64,000 bases of DNA from Rhodococcoides fascians NBRC 12155 = LMG 3623 (GTDB lineage: Bacteria; Actinomycetota; Actinomycetes; Mycobacteriales; Mycobacteriaceae). The notes beneath the pieces are model-generated. The model saw nothing but the letters and a program-made list of their open reading frames with translations. It did not search any database and was not told where the DNA came from. Location of the stretch: contig NZ_BCWW01000009.1 of NCBI RefSeq assembly GCF_001894785.1, positions 124,001-188,000 of the forward strand, given 5' to 3'. Shown here in pieces: positions 23,079-31,877 of this stretch. Every line of letters begins with the position of its first letter. Positions within the stretch are counted from its first letter, which is position 1. Both the position numbers and the translations under genes were made by a program.

Positions 23079-24077
23079 ATGCCCGACGCATCGCCGGTTG
23101 CAGCTGATGTGTTCTTCTCACTGCTCGACCGATCCCGCACGAGGGCAGGCGTCGACGACGCCGCAGCGCTCCGTCACACCGTCGAACGCGGCGTGCACGC
23201 CGAAAAGCTCGGGCTGCACCGGTTCTGGGTGGCCGAGCATCATGCGGTACCCGGCATCGCTTCGGGCGCGCCTGCGGTTCTCGCAGCGGCGGTGGCGTCG
23301 CAGACCTCGCGCATTCGCGTCGGATCCGGCGGGGTGATGCTGCCGAACCATCAACCGCTGATCGTGGCCGAGCAGTTTCTGATGCTGGAGTCGCTGTTTC
23401 CGGGTCGGGTAGACCTGGGCGTCGGGCGGTCGCTCGGGTTCACCGAGCCGGTGCGCGCCGCGCTGCGTCGAGACCGCGACGCTCCCGATACTTTCGAGGC
23501 CGACATCGCCGAACTGCGGTCGTATCTCGACGGGTCCGGTCCTGTGACCGCGCGGCCGGCAGCCGCGCCGCCGCCGATGTTCGTGCTCGCGACCGGTGCC
23601 GGTCTCGAGGTCGCCGCCCGCGCCGGGCTGCCGGTGGTCGTCGGTGGTCCTGTATTGCGCGGGGACGACCCATTGGCGCTGTATCGCAAGCACTTTCGGC
23701 CGAGTTCGCAACTGTCGGAGCCGTACGTGATCGTCTCGCTCGATGTGACGATCGCCGCGTACACAGCAGACGCGCGCCGTCTCGCACTCCCGGAGGCATG
23801 GGCGATGGCGCGATCGCGGCGCGAGGGCGAATTTCCGGCGCTCGAACCCGCATCGTCGATCGACGAATCGCGGTGGACGCCGCGAACCCGAGATCGGATC
23901 GAATCCTCTTTGGATGCAACCATCCTCGGCACGGCCGAGCAGGTCCGGCCCCGGCTCGACGAGCTGATCGAGCGCACCGGAGCGGACGAGGTCATGGCCT
24001 CCACGTCGACGTTCGACCGGGCCGAACTGTTCGCCGCGGACGCCGCTTTCGCTCAGCTCTCCGCCGCTGTTTCTTGA
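23079..24077 (+). CDS. LLM-class flavin-dependent oxidoreductase
   Basis: A 332-residue luciferase-like TIM-barrel monooxygenase or reductase using FMN or F420. It shows FWVAEHHAVPGIASGAPAV, IRVGSGGVMLPNHQPL and the LGVGRSLGF loop, all standard in the MsnO8 branch. The ATG at 23079 matches family starts (the VFFSLLDRSR strand follows); an earlier ATG at 23034 is possible. It converges on the lysR gene with a 25-bp tail overlap. The substrate is unknown. Confidence 0.85.
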   Translation: MPDASPVAADVFFSLLDRSRTRAGVDDAAALRHTVERGVHAEKLGLHRFWVAEHHAVPGIASGAPAVLAAAVASQTSRIRVGSGGVMLPNHQPLIVAEQFLMLESLFPGRVDLGVGRSLGFTEPVRAALRRDRDAPDTFEADIAELRSYLDGSGPVTARPAAAPPPMFVLATGAGLEVAARAGLPVVVGGPVLRGDDPLALYRKHFRPSSQLSEPYVIVSLDVTIAAYTADARRLALPEAWAMARSRREGEFPALEPASSIDESRWTPRTRDRIESSLDATILGTAEQVRPRLDELIERTGADEVMASTSTFDRAELFAADAAFAQLSAAVS

Positions 24078-24970
24078 ACCGGAGCTGTGGGCTGGGCCGG
24101 TGCCGTATCGGCCAGCGCGGCAACCAGATCGCGTTGAATGTCGGTGGCCGGCACGGTCGCGTCGACCACTGCCGAGACGGGTAGTCGCAGCCGACGGTCG
24201 GCCTCGGTGCGAAAGACGAGGCCGGTTTTGGGTGTGCTCTCGGCCGTGCTGGCGTAGAGGATCGACCAGCATTGCGGGTGGTTGAGCAGTTCGGCGCTCG
24301 CGGTGTGATCGGACGCCACCGGCGGGCCGAAGGTCAGTGGAAGCCCACTGCGTTTCATCTCGCGTTCGATGACGCGGTGCAACAGGATCTGCTCGCTTCG
24401 TTTGGGTAGCAGCAGTGGGTATTCGGCGAGTTGGCTCAGGCTCGGGTTGGGTTCCCCGGCCAGGGGATGGCCCTCTGCGAGGACGACGACGAGGTCCTCG
24501 GTCCACAGTTCGGTGACGTGCAGACCCGAGCGTTCGACGCTGCCGCGGATCAGTGCCACCTGGCAGTCACCCGACGTCACCGCTTCGATCTGTTCTGCGA
24601 ATCGTTTGAGGACGAAGTCGATCTCGGCGTCGGGATGGCGTTCGCGTACCGCGACGATTGCCGAGATGGCGTTCGCGGCGAACGTCATGTTTCCGGTGAG
24701 GCGGAGTTGGTTTCGACGCCTGGTCGTCAGCGCCAACGCTGCCTGTTCGAGCTCCACCATGTGGCGGGCGATGGACACCAATTGTGCTCCGACGACGGTC
24801 AATCGGACTGTGCGTGAGGTGCGCTCGAACAGCGGCTCACCGATCTCGCGTTCGAGCTTGGAGATCTGCAGACTGATCGCCGATTGCGAGACGTAGCACC
24901 GCTCGGCGGCACGGGAGAAGTTGAGTTCTTCCCCGACCGCGAGGAAGTACTTCAGTTGCCGCAGCTCCAC
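24053..24970 (-). CDS. LysR-family transcriptional regulator
   Basis: A 305-residue LysR regulator with an N-terminal winged HTH (residues 1-60, RQLKYFLAVGEELNFSRAAE) and a LysR substrate-binding domain from about 90. The GTG at 24970 is chosen rather than the ATG at 24982 because a perfect GGAGGT at 24980-24975 stands four bases upstream of it. The result begins VELRQLKYF, as usual for the family. It is divergent from the NADH dehydrogenase gene, the most likely target besides itself. Confidence 0.92.
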   Translation of the reverse strand: MELRQLKYFLAVGEELNFSRAAERCYVSQSAISLQISKLEREIGEPLFERTSRTVRLTVVGAQLVSIARHMVELEQAALALTTRRRNQLRLTGNMTFAANAISAIVAVRERHPDAEIDFVLKRFAEQIEAVTSGDCQVALIRGSVERSGLHVTELWTEDLVVVLAEGHPLAGEPNPSLSQLAEYPLLLPKRSEQILLHRVIEREMKRSGLPLTFGPPVASDHTASAELLNHPQCWSILYASTAESTPKTGLVFRTEADRRLRLPVSAVVDATVPATDIQRDLVAALADTAPAQPTAPVQETAAES

Positions 24971-24980
24971 GGCGACCTCC

Positions 24981-25003
24981 ATTCATGAGTTCTGCTCATG
25001 GAT
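24981..25003. promoter_or_regulatory. LysR-type dyad upstream of lysR
   Basis: CATGAG (24984-24989) and CTCATG (24995-25000) are perfect inverted arms with a 5-bp spacer, and AT/AT pairs extend the symmetry outward. Such interrupted dyads are typical LysR recognition sites. It abuts the ribosome site of the lysR gene and faces the divergent ndh gene, so it fits autorepression plus control of ndh. Confidence 0.55.
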
Positions 25004-25101
25004 GCTATTTCAACTTTCGCGTTGATAGCGCAGGAACGGCGGAGTTTCATGGAGGTAGTTCTGCGATCTACTAGAAATGTGTGCTCGGAAAGGGAAGTGC
25101 T

Positions 25102-26439
25102 GTGAAAACGTACGACGTCGTCATCGTGGGTTCGGGATTCGGAGCGTTGGCCGCGGCCAAGGCTCTGGGCAAGGCCGGTGTGACGTTCTCTCTGATCTCC
25201 AGCACCACCGAGCACCTGTTCCAGCCGCTCCTCTACCAGGCAGCCACCGGGATGATCTCGACGGGCGAGATCGCCCCGCCGATCCGGCGCATTCTCGCGC
25301 AGTACGACTCCGCCGACGTGCGTCTGGGCCGAGTGGTCGACGTCGATCCCGAAAGCCATCAGGTCACCTACGTCGGTGGCGGCGAACGCCACACCATCGG
25401 TTTCGGTCGCCTGATCGTCGCCACCGGAGCCACTCAGGCCTACTTCGGCCGCGACGAGTTCAAGGACCGCACCTTCGCGCTCAAGACAGTCGACGACGCA
25501 ATCGCCCTGCGTGAGCAGATTCTGAGCTGCTACGAAAAGGCGCACCAGACCACCGATCTCGACGTACGCAAGGAACTGCTCAGCTTCGTGGTCGTCGGTG
25601 CAGGCGCGACCGGCGTCGAACTGGCCGGCCAGATCAGGGATCTCGCGCACCGGTACTTCGCCGGCTCGTTCCCCGATATCGGACCCGACGACGTCACGGT
25701 CACCCTCGTCGACGGTGTGAAAGAAGTACTCCCCGCTTTCGGCGGCAAGCTCAGTGCCTATGCCCGCACCAAGCTGGAGAAGTCGGGCGTCGACGTCGTC
25801 ACCGGCGCCATGGTGACCGATATCGCCGACGACGTCGTGACTGTGCAGGACGTCGACTCGAAGACCTCGCGCACCTACCCGGCCAAGACCGTGATCTGGT
25901 CGGCCGGCGTTCAGGCCAGTGAGCTGGCGGCGACGATCGCCGATCGCACCGGGTGCGAGACCGATCGGGCCGGTCGGTTGCTCGTGCACGACGACCTCAC
26001 CGTCGGTACCGCGAAGGACATCTACGCGATCGGCGACGTGACCTCGCTGCACAAGCTGCCGGGACAGTCGCCGGTCGCGATGCAGCAGGGCCGCCACGTA
26101 GCCAAGACGATCATCGGGAAGGTCGACGCGGGAACGCCGTTCAAGTATGTCGACAAGGGCAGCATGTCGATCGTGGGCCGATTCAGTGCGGTGGCTCGAC
26201 TGTTCGGCAAGGTCGACATGTCCGGACCGATCGCTTGGTTGATGTGGCTCGCGGTGCACCTGATGTACCTGGTGGGCTTCCGCAATCGTTACGTTGCAGT
26301 GGTGTCGTGGATGACGTCGTACATCGGCGACAAGCGACCGCACTTTCAGTACACCGACAAATCCGGGTCGATGCTGGAACTTGCCGACGAGACATCGGAC
26401 AGCGAGACATCTGACGACGAGGAACGTTCAGCGGCTTAG
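25102..26439 (+). CDS. ndh: Type II NADH:quinone dehydrogenase
   Basis: A 445-residue single-subunit, non-proton-pumping NADH dehydrogenase that passes electrons from NADH to menaquinone at the inner membrane. FAD-binding GSGFGALAAA lies near residue 10, the NADH-binding GAGATGVELAG loop near 165, and the second FAD motif IYAIGDV near 305. A C-terminal amphipathic/hydrophobic region (WLMWLAVHLMYLVGF) anchors it. GTG start follows GGAAAGGGAAG. The acidic C-terminal tail is unusual but short. Confidence 0.93.
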   Translation: MKTYDVVIVGSGFGALAAAKALGKAGVTFSLISSTTEHLFQPLLYQAATGMISTGEIAPPIRRILAQYDSADVRLGRVVDVDPESHQVTYVGGGERHTIGFGRLIVATGATQAYFGRDEFKDRTFALKTVDDAIALREQILSCYEKAHQTTDLDVRKELLSFVVVGAGATGVELAGQIRDLAHRYFAGSFPDIGPDDVTVTLVDGVKEVLPAFGGKLSAYARTKLEKSGVDVVTGAMVTDIADDVVTVQDVDSKTSRTYPAKTVIWSAGVQASELAATIADRTGCETDRAGRLLVHDDLTVGTAKDIYAIGDVTSLHKLPGQSPVAMQQGRHVAKTIIGKVDAGTPFKYVDKGSMSIVGRFSAVARLFGKVDMSGPIAWLMWLAVHLMYLVGFRNRYVAVVSWMTSYIGDKRPHFQYTDKSGSMLELADETSDSETSDDEERSAA

Positions 26440-26452
26440 GGTTCGGATAGGC

Positions 26453-27109
26453 CTAGCTGCTCACCAGACCGTTGCGGTAGGCCCAGATCACCACGTGCAC
26501 TCGGGTGCTGACCTCGAGCTTGCGGCAGATGTTCCCGATGTGGGTCTTGACCGTACTCTGCTCGAGTCGCAGTGATCGGGCGATCTCGCTGTTGCCCAGC
26601 CCTGTCGCGAGCAATTGCACCACCTCCATCTCCCGGAGACTCAGGTCATGTTGTGGGGCAGTGCTTCTCGCCGATCGCTGTGGTGCCCCGCGTCGCGCGA
26701 ACTCCGCCATCAACCGCGGGGTGACGCGCGGCGACAGGGCCGCTCCGCCGGCGGCGACGGTCGTCACGGCGTCGATGAGCTCGTCCGGATCTGCGTCTTT
26801 GAGCAGAAATCCGGATGCACCGCTGTCGAGTGCGGCGAACACGTACTCGTCGAGATCGAAGGTGGTGACGACGATGACGCGAACATCGTCGAATCGCGCC
26901 AGGATTTCCCGTGTCGCGGTGAGTCCGTCGCCGTTCGGCATCCGAATGTCCATCAGTACGACGTCGGGCTGCAGCGCCGAGACCTGTTGAACGGCATGAC
27001 GTCCCGACGAGGCGTGTCCGACGACCTCGATGGTGGAGTTGCCGGCCAGGAACAGCTCGAATCCCTGCCGAACCACGGGTTGATCATCGACGATCAGTAC
27101 TCTGATCAT
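26453..27109 (-). CDS. NarL/LuxR-family response regulator
   Basis: A 218-residue two-component regulator with a receiver domain (phospho-acceptor Asp54 in VLMDIRMP, conserved VTTF and LLKDA) and a C-terminal LuxR helix-turn-helix (LSLREMEVVQLLATGLGNSEIA). The start codon overlaps the stop of the upstream kinase gene (ATGA), indicating translational coupling. Targets are unknown. Confidence 0.95.
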   Translation of the reverse strand: MIRVLIVDDQPVVRQGFELFLAGNSTIEVVGHASSGRHAVQQVSALQPDVVLMDIRMPNGDGLTATREILARFDDVRVIVVTTFDLDEYVFAALDSGASGFLLKDADPDELIDAVTTVAAGGAALSPRVTPRLMAEFARRGAPQRSARSTAPQHDLSLREMEVVQLLATGLGNSEIARSLRLEQSTVKTHIGNICRKLEVSTRVHVVIWAYRNGLVSS

Positions 27110-28392
27110 GCCGGTACCCCGTCGGGGCGAGAGATCTTGCCGTCGACCGGTAGTTGCGCGCGCACCACCCAGCCTCTGCCTTCGGCGAGCTCGTTCGGCC
27201 CGGCCTCCAGCGTCCCGCCGAAGAGGGCTGCTCGCTCCCGCATGCCGGGAATACCGAATCCCTGACCCGAGGAATCGTCATGACCGGAGGTGGGGGAAGC
27301 AATCGTGTTGGAAACGGTCACCTCGACATTCGCGGCTCCAGTGCTGACCTGGACCAGCGCGGCGCAATCGGGCGCGTGGCGTCGAGCATTGGACAGTGAC
27401 TCCTGCACGATGCGAAAGCACGTCAACTGCACCGCGCTGTCCATGCGGGCTGCGTCGCCGGTGACCTCGAAGTCGATGGAGGCGAACGACATTCGAGACT
27501 GTTCGACGAGGTCGGTGATATCGGAGATCATGGGCTGTGGTGCGCCGCCGTCATTGTCGGTCGGGCGCAGGATGCCGACAATTTGGCGGAGACTGTCGAG
27601 GGTGCGTTGACCGTGTCCGATTGCGCCGGTGAGTAGTTCGCGTGCCTGCTCGGGGTCGCTCGTGATGAGAGTTCTCGAAGCCTTGGCCTGGATGAGCATG
27701 CCGGTGAGGTGATGGGCTGCGACGTCGTGCAATTCGCGCGCCATGGTGCGCCGCTCGTTGTCCAGAGCTGCCTCCAGGCGTTCCAGGTGCGCCGATTCGG
27801 CCCGCCCCAGTGCCGCCTCGCTCTCCAGTTCCTGGGCCCGGCCACGTGCGATGTATTTACCCAGCGCGATGAGCACCGTGTAGTTGATGGCCAGGTTGGC
27901 GATCTGTTCGGCCACCACTCCGACGGCACCGCCAGGTCCGGCTGCGGCGTCGGGAAAGGACAGGCGTGTATCGACGCTGACCAGGATCTCCAGTATCAAT
28001 CCTGCGCCGAGGGGAACGAAGAGTCGAGGGCCGCTCACGCGAATTGCCAACGCGGCGATGGCGAACCAGTACAGGGGAGTGAAACCCAAAGTGCGCTCGG
28101 GTAATACGAGGATGAGTGCGACGCTGATCGCGACCACAGCCGAGTACGAGAAGACAGGGTAGGTCCGGCGGACGCAGGTCGCCGCCGTCATCACCAGTAC
28201 TGCGACGACACTTACCGTGATCAGGGCCGGGCTCTCGACGAGTTCGTCTCTGGTGTCGCCGACCATGCCCGTCGAGAGTTGGAATGCGGCGTAGACGACG
28301 GTGGCCAGCAGCATCTCGACGGGCAGAACCACCGGATTACGCGGCCGCCAGGAAGGGCGGAACGTGTTCGGTATCCGGGACCTGCCCATCAT
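27106..28392 (-). CDS. Membrane sensor histidine kinase (HisKA_3 type)
   Basis: A 428-residue sensor kinase. About five or six membrane segments occupy residues 20-190. The dimerisation/phosphoacceptor box is ARELHDVAAHHL, with the phosphorylated His in ELHD, and the HATPase domain shows NARRHAP and GQGFGIPGMRER. It has no extracytoplasmic sensor domain, so it probably senses a membrane signal such as envelope stress. Start ATG overlaps the upstream gene stop (TGATG). Middle gene of a three-gene operon. Confidence 0.94.
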   Translation of the reverse strand: MMGRSRIPNTFRPSWRPRNPVVLPVEMLLATVVYAAFQLSTGMVGDTRDELVESPALITVSVVAVLVMTAATCVRRTYPVFSYSAVVAISVALILVLPERTLGFTPLYWFAIAALAIRVSGPRLFVPLGAGLILEILVSVDTRLSFPDAAAGPGGAVGVVAEQIANLAINYTVLIALGKYIARGRAQELESEAALGRAESAHLERLEAALDNERRTMARELHDVAAHHLTGMLIQAKASRTLITSDPEQARELLTGAIGHGQRTLDSLRQIVGILRPTDNDGGAPQPMISDITDLVEQSRMSFASIDFEVTGDAARMDSAVQLTCFRIVQESLSNARRHAPDCAALVQVSTGAANVEVTVSNTIASPTSGHDDSSGQGFGIPGMRERAALFGGTLEAGPNELAEGRGWVVRAQLPVDGKISRPDGVPA

Positions 28393-28991
28393 CAGCGTCG
28401 ACTCCGTTCTGCTGCAGTGTCTTTCGAGACTACTGCAGTATCTTTCGAGCGCCCAGGGCTCTTGGTTCCCAGCACCCACAGCGGTCCGGTGACGAACCAG
28501 AAGAACGTGATGACGCCGAGCGGTTGCACCACTGTTTTCAACGCTGCTGCCTGCTCCGAGTCTGCCACGGTGGCCGCCAGCACGTAGGTGATAGCCAGTG
28601 CTATTGCGGCAGCGCACAGCCATTTCACGAATCCTCGGATCTCGTTGCGGTAGGCCTGCGGTCCGGTCTTGGGTGGCGTGGACGGTGCCGGTCCTCCCGC
28701 AAACCTGTGGGCGAAGCGCACGTCCAGCCAGGCCACAGTGGAGTGTGCGAACACGAGGGTCCAACCGAGGTAGATACCGGCGAGACGGTGAGCGAACTCG
28801 ACCTCCCCGCCGCGATGCAAGTCGACGGCGACGGCAGCGACGAGGACGAGATCGAGGACCGGAAGCAGAGCCAGCACGACGGTGCTGGCTCGCCGCATCC
28901 GAGCCAGGTAGCGCACGCACAGGCCGCCGAGGACCAGTACCCAGAACCCGACTTCGCAGACGGCGATGGTGAGCAGAATCGGATTGTCCAT
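28392..28991 (-). CDS. Integral membrane protein, first gene of a two-component operon
   Basis: A 199-residue protein with about five hydrophobic segments (near residues 5-25, 35-55, 65-85, 122-145 and 155-172) and a charged C-terminus. No family was recognised. The last 20 residues contain a duplicated SKDTA unit, from a 21-bp direct repeat at about 28412-28449. Position and one-base overlap with the kinase gene suggest it works as a sensor partner or a co-regulated membrane component. Confidence 0.8.
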   Translation of the reverse strand: MDNPILLTIAVCEVGFWVLVLGGLCVRYLARMRRASTVVLALLPVLDLVLVAAVAVDLHRGGEVEFAHRLAGIYLGWTLVFAHSTVAWLDVRFAHRFAGGPAPSTPPKTGPQAYRNEIRGFVKWLCAAAIALAITYVLAATVADSEQAAALKTVVQPLGVITFFWFVTGPLWVLGTKSPGRSKDTAVVSKDTAAERSRR

Positions 28992-29148
28992 GGGCCGATC
29001 TCACGCGAGTCGACTCTGATGCGGTACCCCGCCGCGGCGTCGTAGCTGGTGATTCCTACCGACGTACGACGCGGCGGTCCACCGAAAGTCGTAGTAGGCC
29101 GCGCTACTGTGGAAATTGCGCATACGGGACACGAAAAGGGAGTCGACG

Positions 29149-29349
29149 ATGGCAGGCAAGAAGATCGACAGAGTCCATGCACAGTCCGCGCTGGAAACGG
29201 TCCGCGAGAATCCCGGTATTGCATTGATTGCCGCCGCACCTGCATTGGTGGTGCTCGCGGTGGTGTGGTGGCTTCTCGGATTTCCTGCCGCGCTGATTCT
29301 GCTGATCGCCGCAGGCGGTGCCGGCTACCTGTATCTCCGGAACCGTTAG
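29149..29349 (+). CDS. Small membrane protein
   Basis: A 66-residue protein: a charged N-terminus (MAGKKIDRVHAQ) followed by two hydrophobic segments (about 24-43 and 44-60) and a basic end. The ATG at 29149 follows AAAAGGGAG. No function is recognised. It is divergent from the two-component operon and ends 6 bp from the convergent SixA gene. Confidence 0.7.
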   Translation: MAGKKIDRVHAQSALETVRENPGIALIAAAPALVVLAVVWWLLGFPAALILLIAAGGAGYLYLRNR

Positions 29350-29355
29350 TCGGGT

Positions 29356-29889
29356 CTACGCGCCGTCGGATTCGGCGCGGGGGATGCAGAATTCGGTGAT
29401 CGTGGCGGTACTCGCTGCCAGCTCGGCCCAGCTGCATTCGGTGGTCAGCACAGCGATCGCCGAGGTGGGGAAGCGGTGTCGCACGTCGCGGGCCACGTCG
29501 GTGTCGTCGTCGACGGCCAGTTCGAGTGCCGTCCACGGGATTCCGGGCTCGTGCCCGACGACCAACAGTGTCGAGACGGTCACCTCGTCGAAGTAGGTGT
29601 CTGCCAGTTTGATTTCGTCGATGATTTCGTCGGCCGAACCACCGTAGATGTCTCGCTCGAAGCGGGTGGGTGCATCGCCGAGGCCGGTGGCGGCCAAGGT
29701 CTCGCGAGTCCGCAGAGCCGTCGAGCACAACACGGCGTCGACGGAGCCGACGTGCTCGGTGATCCAGGCTCCCGCCAGTCCTGCTTCCCGTTGGCCGCGT
29801 GGAGCCAGTGGCCGCTCGTGGTCGGGCACGCCGTCGGGGTAGCCGGATTTTCCGTGCCGCATCAGCACGAGGGTCCTAGTGGTCGCCAT
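29356..29889 (-). CDS. SixA-like histidine phosphatase
   Basis: A 177-residue histidine phosphatase superfamily member with the RHG catalytic motif (LVLMRHGKSG), LCSTALRTRET and VGHEPG. SixA proteins dephosphorylate phosphohistidine; others act on small phosphoesters. The ATG at 29889 gives MATTRTL; an ATG three codons earlier is possible. The start overlaps the 3' end of the gtrA-like gene by 14 bp, so the two are co-translated. Confidence 0.88.
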   Translation of the reverse strand: MATTRTLVLMRHGKSGYPDGVPDHERPLAPRGQREAGLAGAWITEHVGSVDAVLCSTALRTRETLAATGLGDAPTRFERDIYGGSADEIIDEIKLADTYFDEVTVSTLLVVGHEPGIPWTALELAVDDDTDVARDVRHRFPTSAIAVLTTECSWAELAASTATITEFCIPRAESDGA

Positions 29890-30418
29890 GCCGTCCACCG
29901 TAAACGGTCAGGGCAATCTCATCGGGAACGACGTTCACCGGCTCGGGGAAAACGAACTTGCGCATTGCCCACCACCGGAACGCGGTGGCGAGCAGGGTGC
30001 CGACGATGGATCCACTGACGAAGTCCGCGATGTTCTCGGTGATGAAAGACACGTTGGGAGCGCGCAGATCCAGCACGTAACTCGACACCCAGAGCGGCAA
30101 TTGGTTGATGGCCAGACCGGTCCCGGCGACGGCGAAGAACAGCGCTGCTTCGTGATGGCGACGTCGTCCGCCGCGGGCAGTGAACGACCATTCCCGGTTG
30201 AGAACGTACGACACGATCGTCGCGATCAGCACGGCCAGAACATTGGCTGTCACCGGCTTGTCCTGCAGGATCGTCCACTTCAAGCCGAAGAACAGCACGA
30301 CGGTGACGACGAAGGTGATTGCTCCGACGATGAGGAACTTCAGAGCCTCGGCGTGCTTGACGAGGGGCGCGAGCCAACGTTCGGGAACGTGGTCGGTGAG
30401 GCGGTCGGACACATGCAT
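29876..30418 (-). CDS. GtrA-family membrane protein
   Basis: A 180-residue protein with four hydrophobic segments spread through residues 27-150 and the family pattern FLIVGAITFVVTVVLFF near the N-terminus and FRWWAMRKFVFP near the end. GtrA-like proteins help move lipid-linked sugars (often arabinogalactan or O-antigen precursors) across the membrane. No glycosyltransferase is adjacent. Divergent from an MFS gene 62 bp away. Confidence 0.88.
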   Translation of the reverse strand: MHVSDRLTDHVPERWLAPLVKHAEALKFLIVGAITFVVTVVLFFGLKWTILQDKPVTANVLAVLIATIVSYVLNREWSFTARGGRRRHHEAALFFAVAGTGLAINQLPLWVSSYVLDLRAPNVSFITENIADFVSGSIVGTLLATAFRWWAMRKFVFPEPVNVVPDEIALTVYGGRHGDH

Positions 30419-30480
30419 CCCATCGACGTTACCTCGAGTAACGGGTTGGGTAGTCCCATCAACGATAGGCTCGCGGCACT

Positions 30481-31686
30481 ATGGGCCGCCCGAAAACCAG
30501 TGCTCGCTTGTCCGTTCTGATCGTCTTCTTCGTCAACGGCGCGGTGTTCGCCAACTGGGCACCCCGCATTCCCGAGATCCAGAACTCGTTGTCCATCGAT
30601 GTAGCCACGCTGGGTCTCGCTCTCGCCGGGGTCGGTGTCGGCGGGCTTGCCGCAGCACCCGTTGCCGCCGTGCTGGTACACCGGTTCGGCAGTCGGTGGG
30701 CTGTTCTCGGGTCGGGACTCTTGTTGTGCGGTGCGTTCGTGCTCCCCGCTGTGGCGGTGTCGTGGTGGACGCTGCTGGCAGCTCTGGTCCTGCTCGGCGG
30801 GGCCGACGCGGTGATGGACATTTCCATGAACGCCCAGGGAGTTCTCGTCGAGGAGCGGGCCGGTCGGTCTCTGCTCAGTGGCTTTCATGCCGCGTGGAGC
30901 GTCGGGGCGGTGGTGGGCGGAGTGACGGGTTCTGCGGCCGCGGGTGCTCGCCTTCCGGTCGTGGTGCACTTCGCCTTCGTGGCAGTGGTGCTGGTTCTTG
31001 CGCTCGCGGCGGTCGGCCGGGGTCTGCTGGGTCCGGACACACGGCCGGACGAGTCCGCCGACGGCCCAACTCCTCAGCCGGCCGTCGGCCGTCCGATTGC
31101 GGCGCTGGCCATGCTCGGCGCGGTGGTTCTGCTGGCCGGCCTGATGGAGGATTTTCCGCAGTCCTGGAGCGCGGTGTACATGACGACCGAGCAGGGGGCC
31201 GGTCCTGGCGCTGCCGGTCTGGCGTTCGTCGCGTTCTCGGGGGCCATGTTGGTGGGACGCCTGGTGGGTGACCGGATCGTCGATCGGTTCGGACCGTCGT
31301 CGGTACTGACGGGTGGCGCAGCGCTGGTTGCGGTCGCATTTGCGGGCATCGCGGGGCTGTCGGTGCTCGCCGTCGACGTGCCTGTACTGGTCATCGCTGC
31401 ATTCGCGGTCGCCGGCCTGGGTTCGAGTCCGCTGTTTCCCATCGTGTTCAGCCTGGCCGGACGGCTTCCCGGCGTCTCGTCGGCTGCGGCGATCTCGACC
31501 GTGTCGCTTATCTCGCGTGCCGGATTTCTGCTGGCACCGTTGGTGGTCGGGCGGGTCGTCGAGGCATCGGGCTTCGGGTCGGTATTGGCCGCGATCGCTG
31601 CCGCGGGCGTCGTCGTCGCGGTGATCGGGTGGCTCTACGGCCGCAAATTTCCCGTGGACTCGGCTCAGGACTGCGGCTCCAAATAA
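30481..31686 (+). CDS. MFS transporter
   Basis: A 401-residue permease with 12 predicted segments. It resembles the small actinobacterial FucP/YbjJ-like MFS group (opening with VFFVNGAVFANWAPRIPEI, then GADAVMDISMNAQG). The substrate is unknown. ATG start at the beginning of the frame; no regulator is adjacent. The 3' end overlaps a possible minus-strand small gene. Confidence 0.88.
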   Translation: MGRPKTSARLSVLIVFFVNGAVFANWAPRIPEIQNSLSIDVATLGLALAGVGVGGLAAAPVAAVLVHRFGSRWAVLGSGLLLCGAFVLPAVAVSWWTLLAALVLLGGADAVMDISMNAQGVLVEERAGRSLLSGFHAAWSVGAVVGGVTGSAAAGARLPVVVHFAFVAVVLVLALAAVGRGLLGPDTRPDESADGPTPQPAVGRPIAALAMLGAVVLLAGLMEDFPQSWSAVYMTTEQGAGPGAAGLAFVAFSGAMLVGRLVGDRIVDRFGPSSVLTGGAALVAVAFAGIAGLSVLAVDVPVLVIAAFAVAGLGSSPLFPIVFSLAGRLPGVSSAAAISTVSLISRAGFLLAPLVVGRVVEASGFGSVLAAIAAAGVVVAVIGWLYGRKFPVDSAQDCGSK

Positions 31687-31784
31687 GTGCGCAACAACCG
31701 ACGTACCTCTTCGGCCGTGAGTTGCTCGGGATACGTCACCGTGAGTGCGCGGTACTGAATTCTGGCCTCGTGCGTGATAGACAA
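31665..31784 (-). CDS. Possible 39-residue protein
   Basis: An open frame from TTG (just after an in-frame TAA) to TGA on the minus strand. It encodes a plausible soluble peptide containing SITHEARIQYRALTVTYPEQ, then a helix-like LTAEEVRRLLRTYLEP, with GC-rich third positions. The ribosome site is poor and the family is unknown. It overlaps the MFS tail by 22 bp. Weak call. Confidence 0.3.
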   Translation of the reverse strand: MSITHEARIQYRALTVTYPEQLTAEEVRRLLRTYLEPQS

Positions 31785-31877
31785 GTCCGGAGTTTACGGT
31801 CTCGGTCGTGTGAGAGGCCCGTTGGCAATAGCGAGACGCAGGGCAGGATGCGGCGATGAGTGAATGGTGGTGACTTG

